Made by a program: the position numbers and the translations under genes. Below the pieces are notes generated by a model, which was given only the letters and a program-made list of their open reading frames with translations, searched no databases and was not told the origin of the DNA. 64,000 bases of DNA from Argopecten irradians (Eukaryota > Mollusca > Bivalvia > Pectinida > Pectinidae): NCBI RefSeq assembly GCF_041381155.1, contig NC_091144.1, positions 30,188,980-30,252,979 of the forward strand. The letters are read 5' to 3'. This document shows positions 23,101 to 35,825 of this stretch, one piece after another (the stretch's first letter is position 1; each line of letters opens with the position of its first letter).

Positions 23101-24486
23101 CATATACATACAGCATATGCATTAAACTAGGTAATACGAAGTATACATTTTTGGCCGAATGACATAAATCATATATGGAATGTTCATATAACTCGAAGTG
23201 ATATTTTTTGGACTACTAGATCGACGAAAATGCCGATTTCTTCTTCATAATTCTTCCGTTAAACGGCACCTGAAAAGCTGTTTCAATCTGTAACAAATGT
23301 AGAGAAAACTGTTAATTGTTTAGCAATTGAGTTATATTTTACCAACAAGCATCAGAGATTAGCAATTAAAACTTACATAAACATATTCCCGACTCTCACT
23401 TGCATTGTGTGATCACTCGAGCGGAACTAATCTCTACCACCTGGCACAGTCTTACAAATGCAATCGCACAAAAGCCCACATGATCACTGTTTTTAGTGCG
23501 ATTACATCTTAGGGTGTGAACAATGTTAATTTTTTAACTTTTTACTCAACAAAATAGACTTTACGCTTTTCATGATCAGCACCATCATTTTCTGTATAAC
23601 TTATTAATTTACCACTGTACCCATGCATACGTGTGTATTTATACTTCTTTGTGCACATTATATAACAACTGCTATAGACTGTATATTACAATCAATTTTA
23701 TGAAGGACAAAACTCTTACATGTAAGAACAGGAGGACTGAAGAACAGCGGGAATTAAACTTCAATAATATTTCCTCTATGCTGGTATTGCTATTTATGAT
23801 TAAAATGTTTAATTATATGATATTAGCCTTTTCAGTAATTACTCTGTTAATACATTTATTGTTTCCTTATGTTTTACAGAATGTCAGCATGCATGTATCA
23901 TTTCAACTGGAAACAGTCTAGGAGAAGAATTGTGTGAACAAAAAGAAGTAATTTTCAACTGTGGAAGCTTAATATTGTAATGATTTTCAATCCGAAAATA
24001 ATTACTATCATCATCTTCAAATTCCTTATTGTGAATTTAACTGTAATATGATTTAAGCATATACCTGATATTTGTTTATATTCTATGACATGTACATGCT
24101 TGAAATGAAATGAATAAATAAAAGATTATTTAAATTTAAAACACAATATGACATTAGCTGTTTATATTTTTTGTCAAAAACATATTAAGCTTATCGTTCA
24201 TAACACACTAATCATCACCTTCGAGACAATTTAATGAAAATCAATTAAACATTATTTGTATAACACAGGTCGTCTTATGTTTTCCCCGCCTTGACTATCA
24301 ATGTTCCCTGATCACTCTGAAAGTATTGATTTTACCTTTTTTTTTCGGTCACCACATGAACTGCCTTTAAATCAATCACACCAATGAGACATACATTTAC
24401 TGCATTCATTATAACACTGTAAGGCAATTCTGCAAGATCAGCGAACATTGTTGATTTACCTTGAATATCTACATGCACAGTATGGT
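20166..24486. other. gene-poor stretch with minor repeats
   Basis: No supported gene. Visible features are a 26-bp direct repeat at 20262-20287 and 20367-20392 (CTCCTTTCAAATCCTTCCTC...), and two copies of TTTCGTCCCGAAAATG at 22546-22561 and 22584-22599. A repeat tip, GCCGTTTCGGTTAATTTAGG near 22209, recurs near 26435. The remaining open frames are short and AT-rich. Confidence 0.5.
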
Positions 24487-24782
24487 ACCATATGTAACAG
24501 GAGAGGAGAAAATGTAGCGGCAAGACCGGGATTCGATCCCGGGACTCTCCGAACACTAGCTGAGTGCTCTACCGACTGAACTACCTGGTCATCGATAATC
24601 GACCCAGTCCAGTCCCGCTACACTCCTCCCTCCTTTTTTTGAATACATACGAGACCCTTTCAAACACCACAACCGTTGGTTATTTAGTTGGGTGCCAATT
24701 CTGTAACAGGAGAGAAGAAAATGTAGCTCTTCCGACTGAGCTACCTGATCACCGATAATCAACCCAGTCTGATCCCGCTACA
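24487..24782 (-). mobile_element. composite tRNA-derived SINE, minus strand
   Basis: On the minus strand the order is the same as at 6958-7250 and 52690-53050. A 5'-damaged unit (about 24705-24782) comes first, then the linker with its GGGAGGAG end, then a fuller tRNA-like unit (about 24495-24620) with box A and a GGGATCGAATCCC-type box B, ending GCCGCTACATTTTCTCCTCTCC. Open frames across it are repeat translation. Confidence 0.8.
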
Positions 24783-25399
24783 AATATTTATCTGGTTATT
24801 TTATCTCCCTTCCTATTTTCAATCTACCTTTATGACTTAGAATCTTACCTGGTGGAAAAGAATATTTTGTCTTACAAATCTTCACAAATTATGCACACTG
24901 TGATTGTTGCAAGCTAAACTACGTATCCGCTAGCTGATTGCTGTTGATTGCTAATGATCTCAAACACACTAATTACTTATTGTGCCAAGTTAAGTAAATA
25001 TATTCTACTCTTTTCAAATATTCCTAAATATATTACTATTCATGTGTAATATCTCAAAACATTGACATGTGCATGGAGTACGGCGGACCAGACCGCCGAT
25101 GTTTTGGACATCTGCTAGATATTTCAGTTTCAGGTTACGGTGGCCAATAAAAGAAAACAAACACAATGCGGTTTTCATATGTTATTTCTTCTAAATACAA
25201 CACTTTTTGTGCAAGTTGTCAAGCATTTATGGGGAATATTTTGCATTGAAATTGTCACCTTCATACATCGGTTTTGGGACTCCCTGGACATTGTTTTTCC
25301 CCATTTTTTTGATGCGCAAAATATACTGATAGTAGATTTTTTAAGCATTTTCAGCCCTAAAAATTACCTGCGCAAAATTATACCAGTTTTTACGGTATA
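24783..25399. other. no feature seen
   Basis: AT-rich spacer before the reverse-transcriptase remnant. The upstream half of the open frame at 25140-25505 shows no reverse-transcriptase motif. Confidence 0.4.
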
Positions 25400-26160
25400 T
25401 GATATTGGAATGTATCCCAAACTTTTTATCATATTATTTGCCAATAACACTGTTATGATATCAGAAATATCTGATGGTCTACAACAAGTGTTACATGAAT
25501 TTTAACAATATTGCATAACATGGAAATTAGAACTTAATATCAGAAAGGTAAAAAATTGTGATATTCTCAAGACGTAAATCGGTACAACAACACCAGTTGA
25601 TGTTATGGAATACAGAATTAGATTTATAAGAATTGTTTACATATCTAGGTACAGAAAATAATGTTAATGGTAGCGTTTTTAAAGAAAGGGAAAAAACCTG
25701 CTGAACAAACAATTAAATCGGTGTTTGCTGTTTATAAGAAATTAAGGAATGTATCTCTTCCTGTTCATCTTAAACTGAAAATATATTATACTCATCAGAG
25801 GTATGGGGATTTGATTTTTTTTTTTTTTTTTTTTTTTTGTAAAACGATCATGAAGTTAAGAAAGTGTACAAACAATTTCATGGTCGATGGTGAGCTAACA
25901 AGTTATCCGGTTTGAATTGAAGTTCGGATACAATGTATATCAATCAACTTGCTGTTTTACAAAAGAATAATTACAAAACTTGTTAAAAGTATACCAATTG
26001 ACCAATTTATTCAAAAATCACATGGTGATATTGATAAGTCTTCTAGAGGACAGACATATTCTATATTTAAGACATTTTGGCATAGAAAAGTATGCCCCTT
26101 GTCTTTCTCTGCTGCAAAACAATACTTGTTAACTGATACTGTGGTCCCAGGAACTTGATG
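25400..26160 (+). pseudogene. decayed LINE reverse transcriptase
   Basis: Joined over stops and shifts, the translation runs through LFIILFANNTVMISEISDGL, QYCITWKLELNIRKVK, FTYLGTENNVNGS, KKPAEQTIKSVFAVYKKLRN and later TFWHRKVCPLSFSAAKQYLL. These are the catalytic FADD block and following thumb-like region of a non-LTR reverse transcriptase. FADD is changed to FANN, removing both catalytic aspartates. At least two in-frame stops and a frameshift lie between 25503 and 25660. A run of about 22 T after GGGGATTTG (from about 25817) interrupts the region where YGCEVW would be expected. Confidence 0.85.
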
Positions 26161-26429
26161 ACAATAGTCATTAAGAATGGATATTTTCATTAACATCAAA
26201 TTAACAAGGAAAACGCTAAAGGTGTCATAAAATCATTTGACATATAACATCATAGGAAATATTAGAATGGGCTTCCAAGATTTTAGTATGTGTCTCTTAT
26301 TTTACACCTTGGTGTCCAAGGAATCCTCAAAAGTCCAAACTGGAAGGAACACCAGCCAAATTTATTTCTTATTGTACAAAAAACTACAGTTGTATTGACC
26401 TTAGAAATATATTCCTCCTAATATCGATT

Positions 26430-27200
26430 ATAGAGCCGTTTCGGTAAACTTAGGTACTTTTAATTTAATGATGCCGGTCATCTTGAATTTCAGTTTGGCG
26501 GCCATTTAGAAAACTAAATAAGAATCGAATTATTTTTTATCAAAGGCTACAAAATTTAAATACTCACTGTATTTGCAGGTGTTTTATTTGCTTAAAGTCA
26601 GCTTGGCCAATCATTATAGTATTATTATATATAGATATAGGCACACGTAGTAAATTTGGCGGCCATCTTGGAATGCAGTCTTTCTACATGAAGTTTAACA
26701 CTACCAGAATGATCCTAAATATCAATAATAAGAAGTACCAAAAAAATATGGGTGTAGACGTTTAAAAATGTTACATTTGTAATTTGTTTTTTTGCTCGAT
26801 AATTTACAGAGTGAAATTGGGAAACAACTTTAATGTAAACGGCCATCTTGGATTTCAAAATGGCGGTCACGTTGAAATTAAAATAAGATTCAAATTATTT
26901 AATATGTATGTATCAAACACTAGACAAATATAAGTACTCTCACTATATTTGCTTCAAGTCAGCTTATCCATTTAAATGCATTAAATGTGAAGATATGGCT
27001 CGCAAAGTTCGCGGCCATCTTGAAATACAAAATGGCGGTCCTTCTACATGAAGTTAAACACTACCAGAATGTTCCTAAGTATCAATAATATGGGTGTAGA
27101 CGTTTAAAGTTTGGGTTTAGCTGGTATAGAACGTGAGTTATGGGTCACAGAAGGTGGTTTTTGGCGGCCATTTTGAAAACCAATATGGCGGCCGCTAAGG
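26430..27200 (+). repeat. duplicated ~360-bp repeat rich in GGCGGCCAT
   Basis: TTCTACATGAAGTTTAACAC with its flank at about 26683-26765 recurs at about 27041-27112, and AAGTCAGCTTGGCC near 26597 recurs as AAGTCAGCTTATCC near 26950. Both offsets are about 360 bp. GGCGGCCATCTTG or its complement AAAATGGCGGC appears at about 26507, 26660, 26838, 26868, 27010, 27030, 27165 and 27185. No reading frame spans it. Confidence 0.75.
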
Positions 27201-28229
27201 GCCATGATTTTTTGGAGTCCATTTTTTCCCGAAACCTTATGTCCCAAAGAAGCCATGCGCAAAGTTTCATGCTTTTTTCAAACTTTGAACGATTTTGTCG
27301 AAAAATCGACCTTAGCCGCTCCACTACTAGTTAAAAAGGGGATTTAACAGTATAAATAATCGCCTGTTATTGAGACGTTCATAACAGCATATACGGAACA
27401 TACATAATAAACAAGTGATGAAATAATAACCGATATTTATATTTCCTATATGTTTAATTTTATCATGAAAAAAACCCGAACCTTGTCTAAACAAACAAAT
27501 AAACTGTCTAAACAAACAAAAGATAAAAAAAGTTATATCTTTAACAGAAGATACAGAAATGGCATATCGATATGGCTGTCTTGTGATGCATTTATACAAT
27601 ATATTCGACCTAAAATAACTGTAAGCACTCTTTTCCAGGTCTCGGAAATCGATTTGTGGTCTTAATTTGGTCCTTAATGCACCCTTAAATAGCGTCACTG
27701 CCAGTTGTTCTTGTTTTTTGACGATTACGCCATTTGTGAGTCTGAAAAAATATGAATATTTCCAATGTTTCAAACTTAATAAGAGGAAGTAAGGATGATA
27801 TCCCGAAGATTATTTTTTATCGTTCCCGTAATTTTGAGGGACATTTACCGTAATAATTTTACGACACCAGTATTTCAGATCTATTAATTGAAAAATAGTC
27901 AATAAATGGTAATGTATTTGAGCATATAGTGGTTTTTGTTCTTTTCTTTGAATTTACGAACAAATAGATGCGACATTTTGATAGAACAATACGACCCAAG
28001 AATGAAAGATTCTCTTTACTACAGTAAATTAGTCTTTTATGATTTATTGAAAGTCATCAAAATGTTTGTAAATATACTGCCAATTATATGTAAATGTAAA
28101 ATACTAGAAGTTGATTGTGTGGAATATGTTTCACAAGAATAATTGTGATCAGTTTCAGAAATTCAAAAGATAATTAAAGGGAAAATATATACACAAGTTG
28201 ATGGATATATATGTAGACTGTGTATTGCA
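27201..28229. other. no feature seen
   Basis: AT-rich. The 148-codon minus-strand frame at 27327-27773 has no recognised domain and a composition typical of random AT-rich translation. Confidence 0.4.
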
Positions 28230-28400
28230 ATTGTCTCCCTTTGTATGTGGGTCATTCGTCTGGTATTCGATGAGTTTAGCGTCGGAGTGCGCATGTAGCT
28301 CAGACGGGCCCGGCGAAGCGTCCATCAAAACAGATTCCATCCCGAAAGCAGAAGGACCCAGCCCTATAATTTTAAAACGTTGTCACGGGTGCATAAGAAG
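28230..28400 (+). promoter_or_regulatory. candidate promoter and non-coding first exon
   Basis: A GC- and CpG-richer block (ACGGGCCCGGCGAAGCGTCC and neighbours) stands out from its AT-rich surroundings. It ends with an excellent donor, AAG followed by GTAGGT at 28401. It could be the 5' UTR exon of the hillarin-like gene, whose first coding exon (58173) must have an upstream leader exon. That would need a 30-kb intron. This is inference from composition and one splice site only. Confidence 0.22.
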
Positions 28401-28404
28401 GTAG

Positions 28405-30017
28405 GTGAACCATTTTACATACCGTAAACTTATATATCACATCAGAAATGGGACATGTCATGTATTATTCCGAATCGGTACCGGTTGCAGGCGTTTTGAA
28501 GCTACCGGCATTATTCGGAAGTGTTTTCTAATTCCGGTTTCCTATTTCATTTCACTGGTTGATTGACCATTTTTGGCACAGCCTGATTGGGTTAGCGTTC
28601 AGATCGGATCAGAAGTGTCGGGTGAGGTCAGGACGATCCACACAACATCTGTCTAGTTGTAACAGGACGAAATCGGATCCGATGTGATTAAGTTAATTGC
28701 TTTTAAATCGATAATTTAGAGGATTTTTGTACACAAGCGAATTGTTTGTATCATGACATTTTACACGCTATTTCTGAGAGGTGTCAGAGTGCATGTATAA
28801 TTAAAATAATTGAATGGCGTAACAGAAAAAATGTGTATTGAAGCTAAAGTATACAATGTATGTATTTTATATACAATGTATAACTATATATGTATGTAAT
28901 ACATAATGATATAAAAGTAAGCAACATTGAAATACATTTGTATTAAGTTATCAATATTCAATAAACAGGTAGTTGATACATCATGTAATCTAAATAAATT
29001 AATGAAGCATTTTCATTGTTAGCAATTTTAAACATTTTAAATGATAAATACAACTTTGAAGAAATTATTATAACATTTCAATTTTGAAATTTTATAGAGA
29101 CATATATGTTTTTAACTTGATATACAGTATAAGCAACTGATTACCTGCATAATGAAAAAAAAATGTGAGCTCAGCTGCCATGGATATAATACTAGTACTG
29201 CTGTCATGAATGTTGTGTTAAAATTATATTTCTGGTAGGCTAATTATAAATAATAGATTTCTTCAGGCATGATTACAAAATGATAGATTTACTCAGGCAT
29301 GATTACAATTTTATGTATATAGCTTTCAAATAAACATATTGCACAAAAAAAAAAAAATGAAAATTGCCTGTAGTACTAGATTTATTTCTATACTTGAGTA
29401 CTCAAATGAGGTAGTACATTATACATTAACTATGTATGTGTACTGTTAAGACTGTCTAGACTACAAAAATATCTGTGACGCTGTGACCTCTATGTACATA
29501 AACAACAGGTAACCGAGGAAATCCTAAGATTATTATATCCAGTGTTGTTTACCAGGGAAGGTCGTCTAAGGTCAGGCCCATTTTCCTCCTGACCAAATGC
29601 CACCTTCCTCTTGACCAAAATCTTTGTGTTGGATTGAGTAAATGGTACCAAAGCATATAACCATTGGTAATATTTCTCCATGTGTATTTCACATGAAATT
29701 CACATGAAAAAATTTTAAAAATGTAAATTTCACACAAATTTCATGTGCTTTTCATGAACATCACATGAAATTCATGTGAAGAAATATTGCTGGTGTAGGG
29801 CAATGGGAACATCAAGTGTTATTCATTTCTATCCCCCAGGGACCTATAGGGGTAACGGATGGGGCCGTTGGGTTGGGGTTGGGAAGGTAGAGAGATAGGC
29901 GACAAGCTAAAATTTATTTACGGTTACATGTACACTTATTGTTATTGTATATGCATTTCAGCATCAAACGGCTTTTGTCAGAATACTGAGGTAGAAATGT
30001 GGTTATTTTGACTCTAA
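28405..30017. other. non-coding stretch with small repeats
   Basis: A short tandem (TAGATTTNTTCAGGCATGATTACAA type) lies at about 29256-29308. A cluster of TCACATGAAATTCATGTGA-like palindromic words lies at about 29683-29782. GTATACAATGTAT repeats lie near 28850-28885. No exon supported. Confidence 0.5.
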
Positions 30018-30436
30018 CATACAGACATATGTATATTGTACATGTGAGATGGTAGCATACAGACATATGTATATTGTACATGTAAGATGGTAACATACAG
30101 ACATATGTATATTGTACATGTAAGATGGTAACATACAGACATATGTATATTGTACATGTAAGATGGTAACATACAGACATATGTATATTGTACATGTAAG
30201 ATGGTAACATACAGACATATGTATATTGTACATGTAAGATGGTAACATACAGACATATGTATATTGTACATGTAAGATGGTAACATACAGACATATGTAT
30301 ATTGTACATGCAAGATGGTAACATACAGACATATGTATATTGTACATGTAAGATGGTAACATACAGACATATGTATATTGTACATGTAAGATGGTAACAT
30401 ACAGACATATGTATATTGTACATGTAAGATGGTAAT
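30018..30436. repeat. 38-bp minisatellite, 11 copies
   Basis: The unit reads ACATACAGACATATGTATAT then TGTACATGTAAGATGGTA, 38 bp. Eleven copies start at 30018 and recur every 38 bp without spacing change. All but the first two and the eighth are essentially identical. Because 38 is not divisible by 3, long minus-strand frames of 119-169 codons arise in several frames; these are artefacts. Confidence 0.97.
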
Positions 30437-32300
30437 TGTATTGTATAGCAAGTACTTGTAAATGTACATGTTACTTACAGATGATGTAGTCAGATAGCTA
30501 AATGTACAAGCACTCACATTGCATGTGGAACCATCAGAACAACAAGTGGGAGTTAGGTAATAAGAACTTCTTTGCCTTTCTTATGCATTGATCAGAGGGA
30601 ATAACAAATATTTATTGTTCCTAAGACAATATGTGGATGTAGAAATATTTTTTGAAGTCTATGGTTTTCTCTTATACATGCACATCAGACAAGAGCTTGC
30701 GTACAATTTTTTGTATAAACAGCACAGAATTCTATAATGTTTGAAACTATTCACCCCTGAAATCTTATAATGGCCTGTCCCAGATCTAGAAGTCGAAGAT
30801 TCCAAATGTGTCTTCAAGGGTGGATGGGTTAGAGAATGTTGAATCATCCTGCTTTATATTGAGTCCAAAAAGAAAACCATGGACTGAGGGGGGAAACCAG
30901 AATGTATATTGGGACATAGGGCACTTTGTAATACGAACAAATATGATACACAAAACAGAGATACAAAAATTATTCGGTAGATGCATTTTTGATTGATTGT
31001 TTGGCAGCATTTTTATCCCGATATAAATTTGTCTATGAATATTTATGTGAAAGTGAACATATCCTTTTACATTGAGCGGCCTACTGTCTGTTACACTGCG
31101 CATGCATTGTGTATGTGAGGAAACTCACTTCGAGATCTGTTGTTTTTTGCCCATTATTAGTGCGGGGAAGTCATGCGATCAAACGATACCATATATGGTT
31201 TGAGTTTCAAATAAAAAAAAACATGCTGTAATTGTTTTAATGCACAGTTGTTTTGTGGTGCAGTACTCGCAATAGCATTCTTTATCCTTCCGAAAATATA
31301 TTTTCGACCAAAGACATACATAGAGTAACATACATGTCACAGCTCATCCTAGTTCTATCAAAGTTTGTCAAACACCGACACTATCTATACTGAAAAAATC
31401 TTTTTCTAGAAATATATATAGAACTTTTGTGGGTATGGTGAATTAAACTGCAAAACAGCCAGTTCAGTAAAATGTTAAATACAGCACAATTTTCACACCT
31501 GAAGGGTTCTGTTTAAAATATCTTCTGATCATGTGTCCCCAACAGCTAAAGATTGATGACGCCATTTATTATGAACTTACGATAAATAAGATTGAACTAT
31601 TTTAAATAGATGATACTCCTCACTATTGTATTAAAATGCTATATTACTCATATTTCTCATTTATTCTAATTTCAGCACATTTAAACCATTTCAAATGCAA
31701 ATACTCGATTGCATTAAAGTATCTTAACCAACAGAATGTAAGCCATAATGGGAGTTTGCTGGTAAAAAATCACATGTTTTTTATCGATTATGTTATCTGA
31801 ACAATCTTATGCATTCTGGGAATTTGTTCAGCCATGACGATCAGTTGTCATGGATACACAGTCACATGATAATCTTCCAATATACCAGCTGCTCTTTATT
31901 TATAAATACAGGTGTTTTTACAATATTTTGAATTGCATGGTGATGTTTGTTGTGCACTAGTAGTTCAAGTATGGTGTTTAACTTATTCACCACTGACATT
32001 TCACAATGGACTGATCTAGTCCTTGATCTAGAAGAGTCTTCAGGGTTGAACAAGTTAAAAGCCTTGAACTGCAAACAAAAAGTTAAAGAATAAAATATAC
32101 CGGTATATTCATATTAGCATAAATAATTGAAGTTGTGAAAGTATCTGGTATTCTGTGCTACTGTAGTATATTGGATGCTATCTAAATTATATGTGATGAT
32201 TTGTTGGAGCTTTTACAGGAATACTCTTCTACATTCAGCGTCATACAGTGGTTTTTTTTTCTGATTTGATAGAAACAATCCTGTGTCAAATTGCATATTT
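30437..32300. other. no gene seen
   Basis: AT-rich intronic or intergenic DNA between the two minisatellites. Open frames at 30786-31103 and 31862-32074 carry no recognised motif. Confidence 0.4.
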
Positions 32301-33160
32301 AGTAGAGTTTTGGCCAGTTGTCACTTCCTATCTGCAAACATAGTAGAGTTTTGGCCAGTTGTCATCTCCTATCTGCAAACATAGTAGAGTTTTGGCCAGT
32401 TGTCATCACCTATCTGCAAACATATAGTAGAGTTTTGGCCAGTTGTCATCTCCTATCTGCAAACATAGTAGAGTTTTGGCCAGTTGTCATCTCCTATCTG
32501 CAAACATAGTAGAATTTTGGCCAGTTGTCATCTCCTATCTGCATACATAGTAGAGTTTTGGCCAGTTGTCATCACCTATCTGCAAACATATAGTAGAATT
32601 TTGGCCAGTTGTCATCTGCTATCTGCAAACATAGTAGAGTTTTGGCCAGTTGTCATCTGCTATCTGCTAACATAGTAGAATTTTGGCCAGTTGTCGTCTC
32701 CTATCTGCATACATAGTAGAGTTTTGGCCAGTTGTCATCTGCTATCTGCAAACATAGTAGAATTTTGGCCAGTTGTCATCTGCTATCTGCAAACATAGTA
32801 GAGTTTTGGCCAGTTGTCATCTGCTATCTGCAAACATAGTAGAATTTTGGCCAGTTGTCGTCTCCTATCTGCATACATAGTAGAGTTTTGGCCAGTTGTC
32901 GTCTCCTATCTGCAAACATAGTAGAGTTTTGGCCAGTTGTCATCTCCTATCTGCAAACATAGTAGAATTTTGGCCAGTTGTCATCTCCTATCTGCAAACA
33001 TAGTAGAGTTTTGGCCAGTTGTCATCTCCTATCTGCAAACATATAGTAGAATTTTGGCCAGTTGTCATATTTCCTATCTGCAAATATATAGTAGAGTTTT
33101 GGCCAGTTGTTATCTCCTATCTGCAAACATAGTAGAATTTTGGCCAGTTGTCATCTTCTA
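32300..33160. repeat. 41-bp minisatellite, 21 copies, dimeric higher order
   Basis: The unit is TAGTAGAGTTTTGGCCAGTT followed by GTCATCTCCTATCTGCAAACA; a few copies carry an extra TA. I count 21 copies of TTTTGGCCAGTT. From copy 5 onward GAG-type and GAA-type units alternate (one exception at copies 15-16), which implies amplification as an 82-bp dimer. Copies 8-13 mostly carry CATCTGC in place of CATCTCC, marking a sub-block. Open frames over it are repeat translation. Confidence 0.96.
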
Positions 33161-35640
33161 TCCTTGACAAAGTGGAACAGCAAAACAATGTAGGGGTGGA
33201 AATAAACATGTTATTTTTTCTTCCAATTTGTGTCAGTTACCTCTCTCTGACGTACATTACTTGCACTTACTTATACTTACACAATGTGGTGAGGGTGTTG
33301 GGAGGGGGATTGGCTGGCATCCATTCTGTTCTTACATGACGTTCACAGTCTTGTCATTCATCTTATTTGTTTGTTTTGACATACTATTTGATTGAGTAAT
33401 GTTTATTTTGAGTCTACATAGATAACAAGATAATTTTCAAGCAGGGTCCAACGTCATCAACATTTATTAATTTTAAGGAATGTTCGAGGAAAGCATTACA
33501 GAAGTATGCATCTAACTTAAACAGTTTTTCCTTATGATTTTGTAATGTTATTCTATATATGAAGAATTTTTATTAGGTAGAAATTCCTTTAAGTTAGAAA
33601 GGAATGCTGATGGCACTGGGACCATGTTTCCTTATGAAAGGTCCTAGATTCTGCTTCATTCATATGAGCTTGTTGACTTTTAAAATTTCAACAGTTGTGT
33701 TACATGAATGGTCCATGAGGTAGGTTATGATTTCAAGTTTTAGCTTTGATGGAACTGATCGATGAAATTGTTGGATGGATATACAATGATAATAAACCTG
33801 TCTGTGTTTGTGTATTAGACTTTAAGGTGCAAATATTTTATTGCAGTATATTGCAGAGTAGCTTATGATCCTAACAATGGCGTAAGCTGGTAATGGTAAC
33901 ATAACTACCTACGATTGGAGCACCAGATGTAAACATGCCTTATTCAGCCTTGTTCAGATTAGCCAGGGTGTTTGAACTGTCAGATATATGTAAACTTTGG
34001 TGGAGATTAAAATCCCACTGAAGTCTGTATGACAATGTGATCATATATAGACACACTTTATCAGAAATAAATTATAGCTGCAGCTCTGCCATTTGGTCAA
34101 ATCGCCACAGGAAGTGTCCTCTTCACGCTAGCTATTTAACTAGTTTGTCGTGCTGGTGGTTTAATCTGTGAATAGGCGTGTCACCACAAATCTGTCAAGT
34201 TCCTGCACAGACGGTTATGATACATGTTATAATTATTCATATTTTTGTAAATCGTATTTGCCACTCCCAATTGTCTGTGTGGCGAATGTTTAGACTTTTA
34301 TCATATTTTGTAATTGGTACTCCAGGAGTCATTATACAGAAGAATTAAAAAAGCTGGTCTCGTATTTGTAATTGGCACCTCTCCTTTTCATTATGGAAGA
34401 CAGGAAAAATGGTTATGTGAATCTGTTTGTGTCCCATAATATATAAGCATGAGACAACTGCAGTACTGGCATACAACTAGAATAAAAACGGCTTCAAGCC
34501 TCTTGGCTTGATGTGATAGCTTGTGAACAAAAAGTAATTACCAGAAAATGAGGAATTGGAAAGATATGATCTGGATGACTGTAAATGTCTGCATTGTGGA
34601 ATACTTGTAACACATTAGCCTAGACAATTTTTGATGATACAGATAAACAAAACTAATTTGTTCTCCATACAATAACAGTAAGGTAGTCATGTCGATACTT
34701 TTAGAAGACTAAGATGAATTTGTTTAAAACCTCTGAGAGATTCAATTAAAGCACTGTACAATTACGATGCATAATTTGTCAGTTAAGTGGATTTGGGTTT
34801 GTACAATTAAAATAATCATATTTAAATCGAAAACTTATTTTGAAAAAAGGTTTTCTGAACAAGAAGAAATTGCTGGTCTGAAATTAAATTGAGGACCCTG
34901 GATCTAGTTTTTGTATGAATCAACTCCCTCTAGATTAACATAGTTAATCAATCGGGTTTACAGCACAGTTCAGGTTTATTCGTAATTTTAAGATATTAAG
35001 AATTTATTTTTATTTCTAAAAAAGATATTTAAAAAAAAAACTCAATAGGATAAGACATCAGACATAGCCTAGTTTAAAGTATTTATCGAAATATACCAGA
35101 TCTTCTTCCAAGGTAGAAAGTTGATTTTCAAAATAAGTTGCAGTAATTCTGTTTCAACAGAATACGTACTGTAAATAATTTATCTTGAGTAAATGGACTA
35201 GTGTCTGTAGATCCCATCAGCTTGTAACAATCGGTATGTACCTCGTGTAGTACCACACATGTAGGCTGATCATTACACGGTTGAGTGAATCGGCTTCACT
35301 TTGTTGTTGTACTTGTAAGCAGGAAAACACTCAATCAATACCTGATGGGTATATCATATAAAGGTCTAAAGCTGTGGATGAAATAGTCATATGCGTATGT
35401 TTGTGTGGTCGGAACTTCTACACAAGATATAGATATTAAATTATTTGATGCTTTCAATTGAAATTGATTATCTCCCCTTGCTCTAATAGGATTCTTTTTT
35501 TATGATTTTTGAATTGTAAAAATGTGCAAATTAGGTTATAGTGGTAGAGAAAAGAAGAAAAGCAAATTATCTATAAATTCTGTTATCAAATTTTGATGGT
35601 TAAATATTTTAGTATTATAAGCATATATATAAGGTTCAGA
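33161..35640. other. no feature seen
   Basis: Unremarkable AT-rich non-coding DNA. No exon, RNA gene or clear repeat found by eye. Confidence 0.4.
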
Positions 35641-35825
35641 TGTCCCAATATTTTACCACAATCCCATGCAGTCACAGGTTCATATCCCAATGTGGAGCAG
35701 TTGCCAGGTACTGACTGCTGGTCGGTGGTTTTTCTCCAGGTACTCCAGCTTTCTTCCACCATCTAAACCTGGCATGTCCTAAATGACCCTGGCTGTTAAT
35801 AAGATGTTTAATTAATCAAACCAAA
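35641..35825 (+). mobile_element. tRNA-derived SINE copy
   Basis: A degenerate box B (AGGTTCATATCCC) is followed by the body GCAGTTGCCAGGTACTGAC, GGTCGGTGGTTTTTCTCCAG, CAGCTTTCTTCCACC, AAACCTGGCATGTCC and a tail ending in AATTAATCAAACCAAAAAA. The same body recurs at 44241-44412 and 46290-46552. I recall this body type as common in mollusc genomes. Confidence 0.75.

Noticed and set aside
29914..30517. Three long minus-strand open frames (119-169 codons) with repeated MYNIHMSVC-type peptides
   Set aside because: They are translations of the 38-bp minisatellite. The period is not a multiple of three, so the same peptides appear in all three frames.
30018..33160. CRISPR-like array
   Set aside because: The repeats are head-to-tail without unique spacers, in a eukaryotic genome. 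These are minisatellites.
32318..33167. Open frames with repeated ANIVEFWPVV and similar peptides
   Set aside because: Translation of the 41-bp minisatellite. No independent coding evidence.
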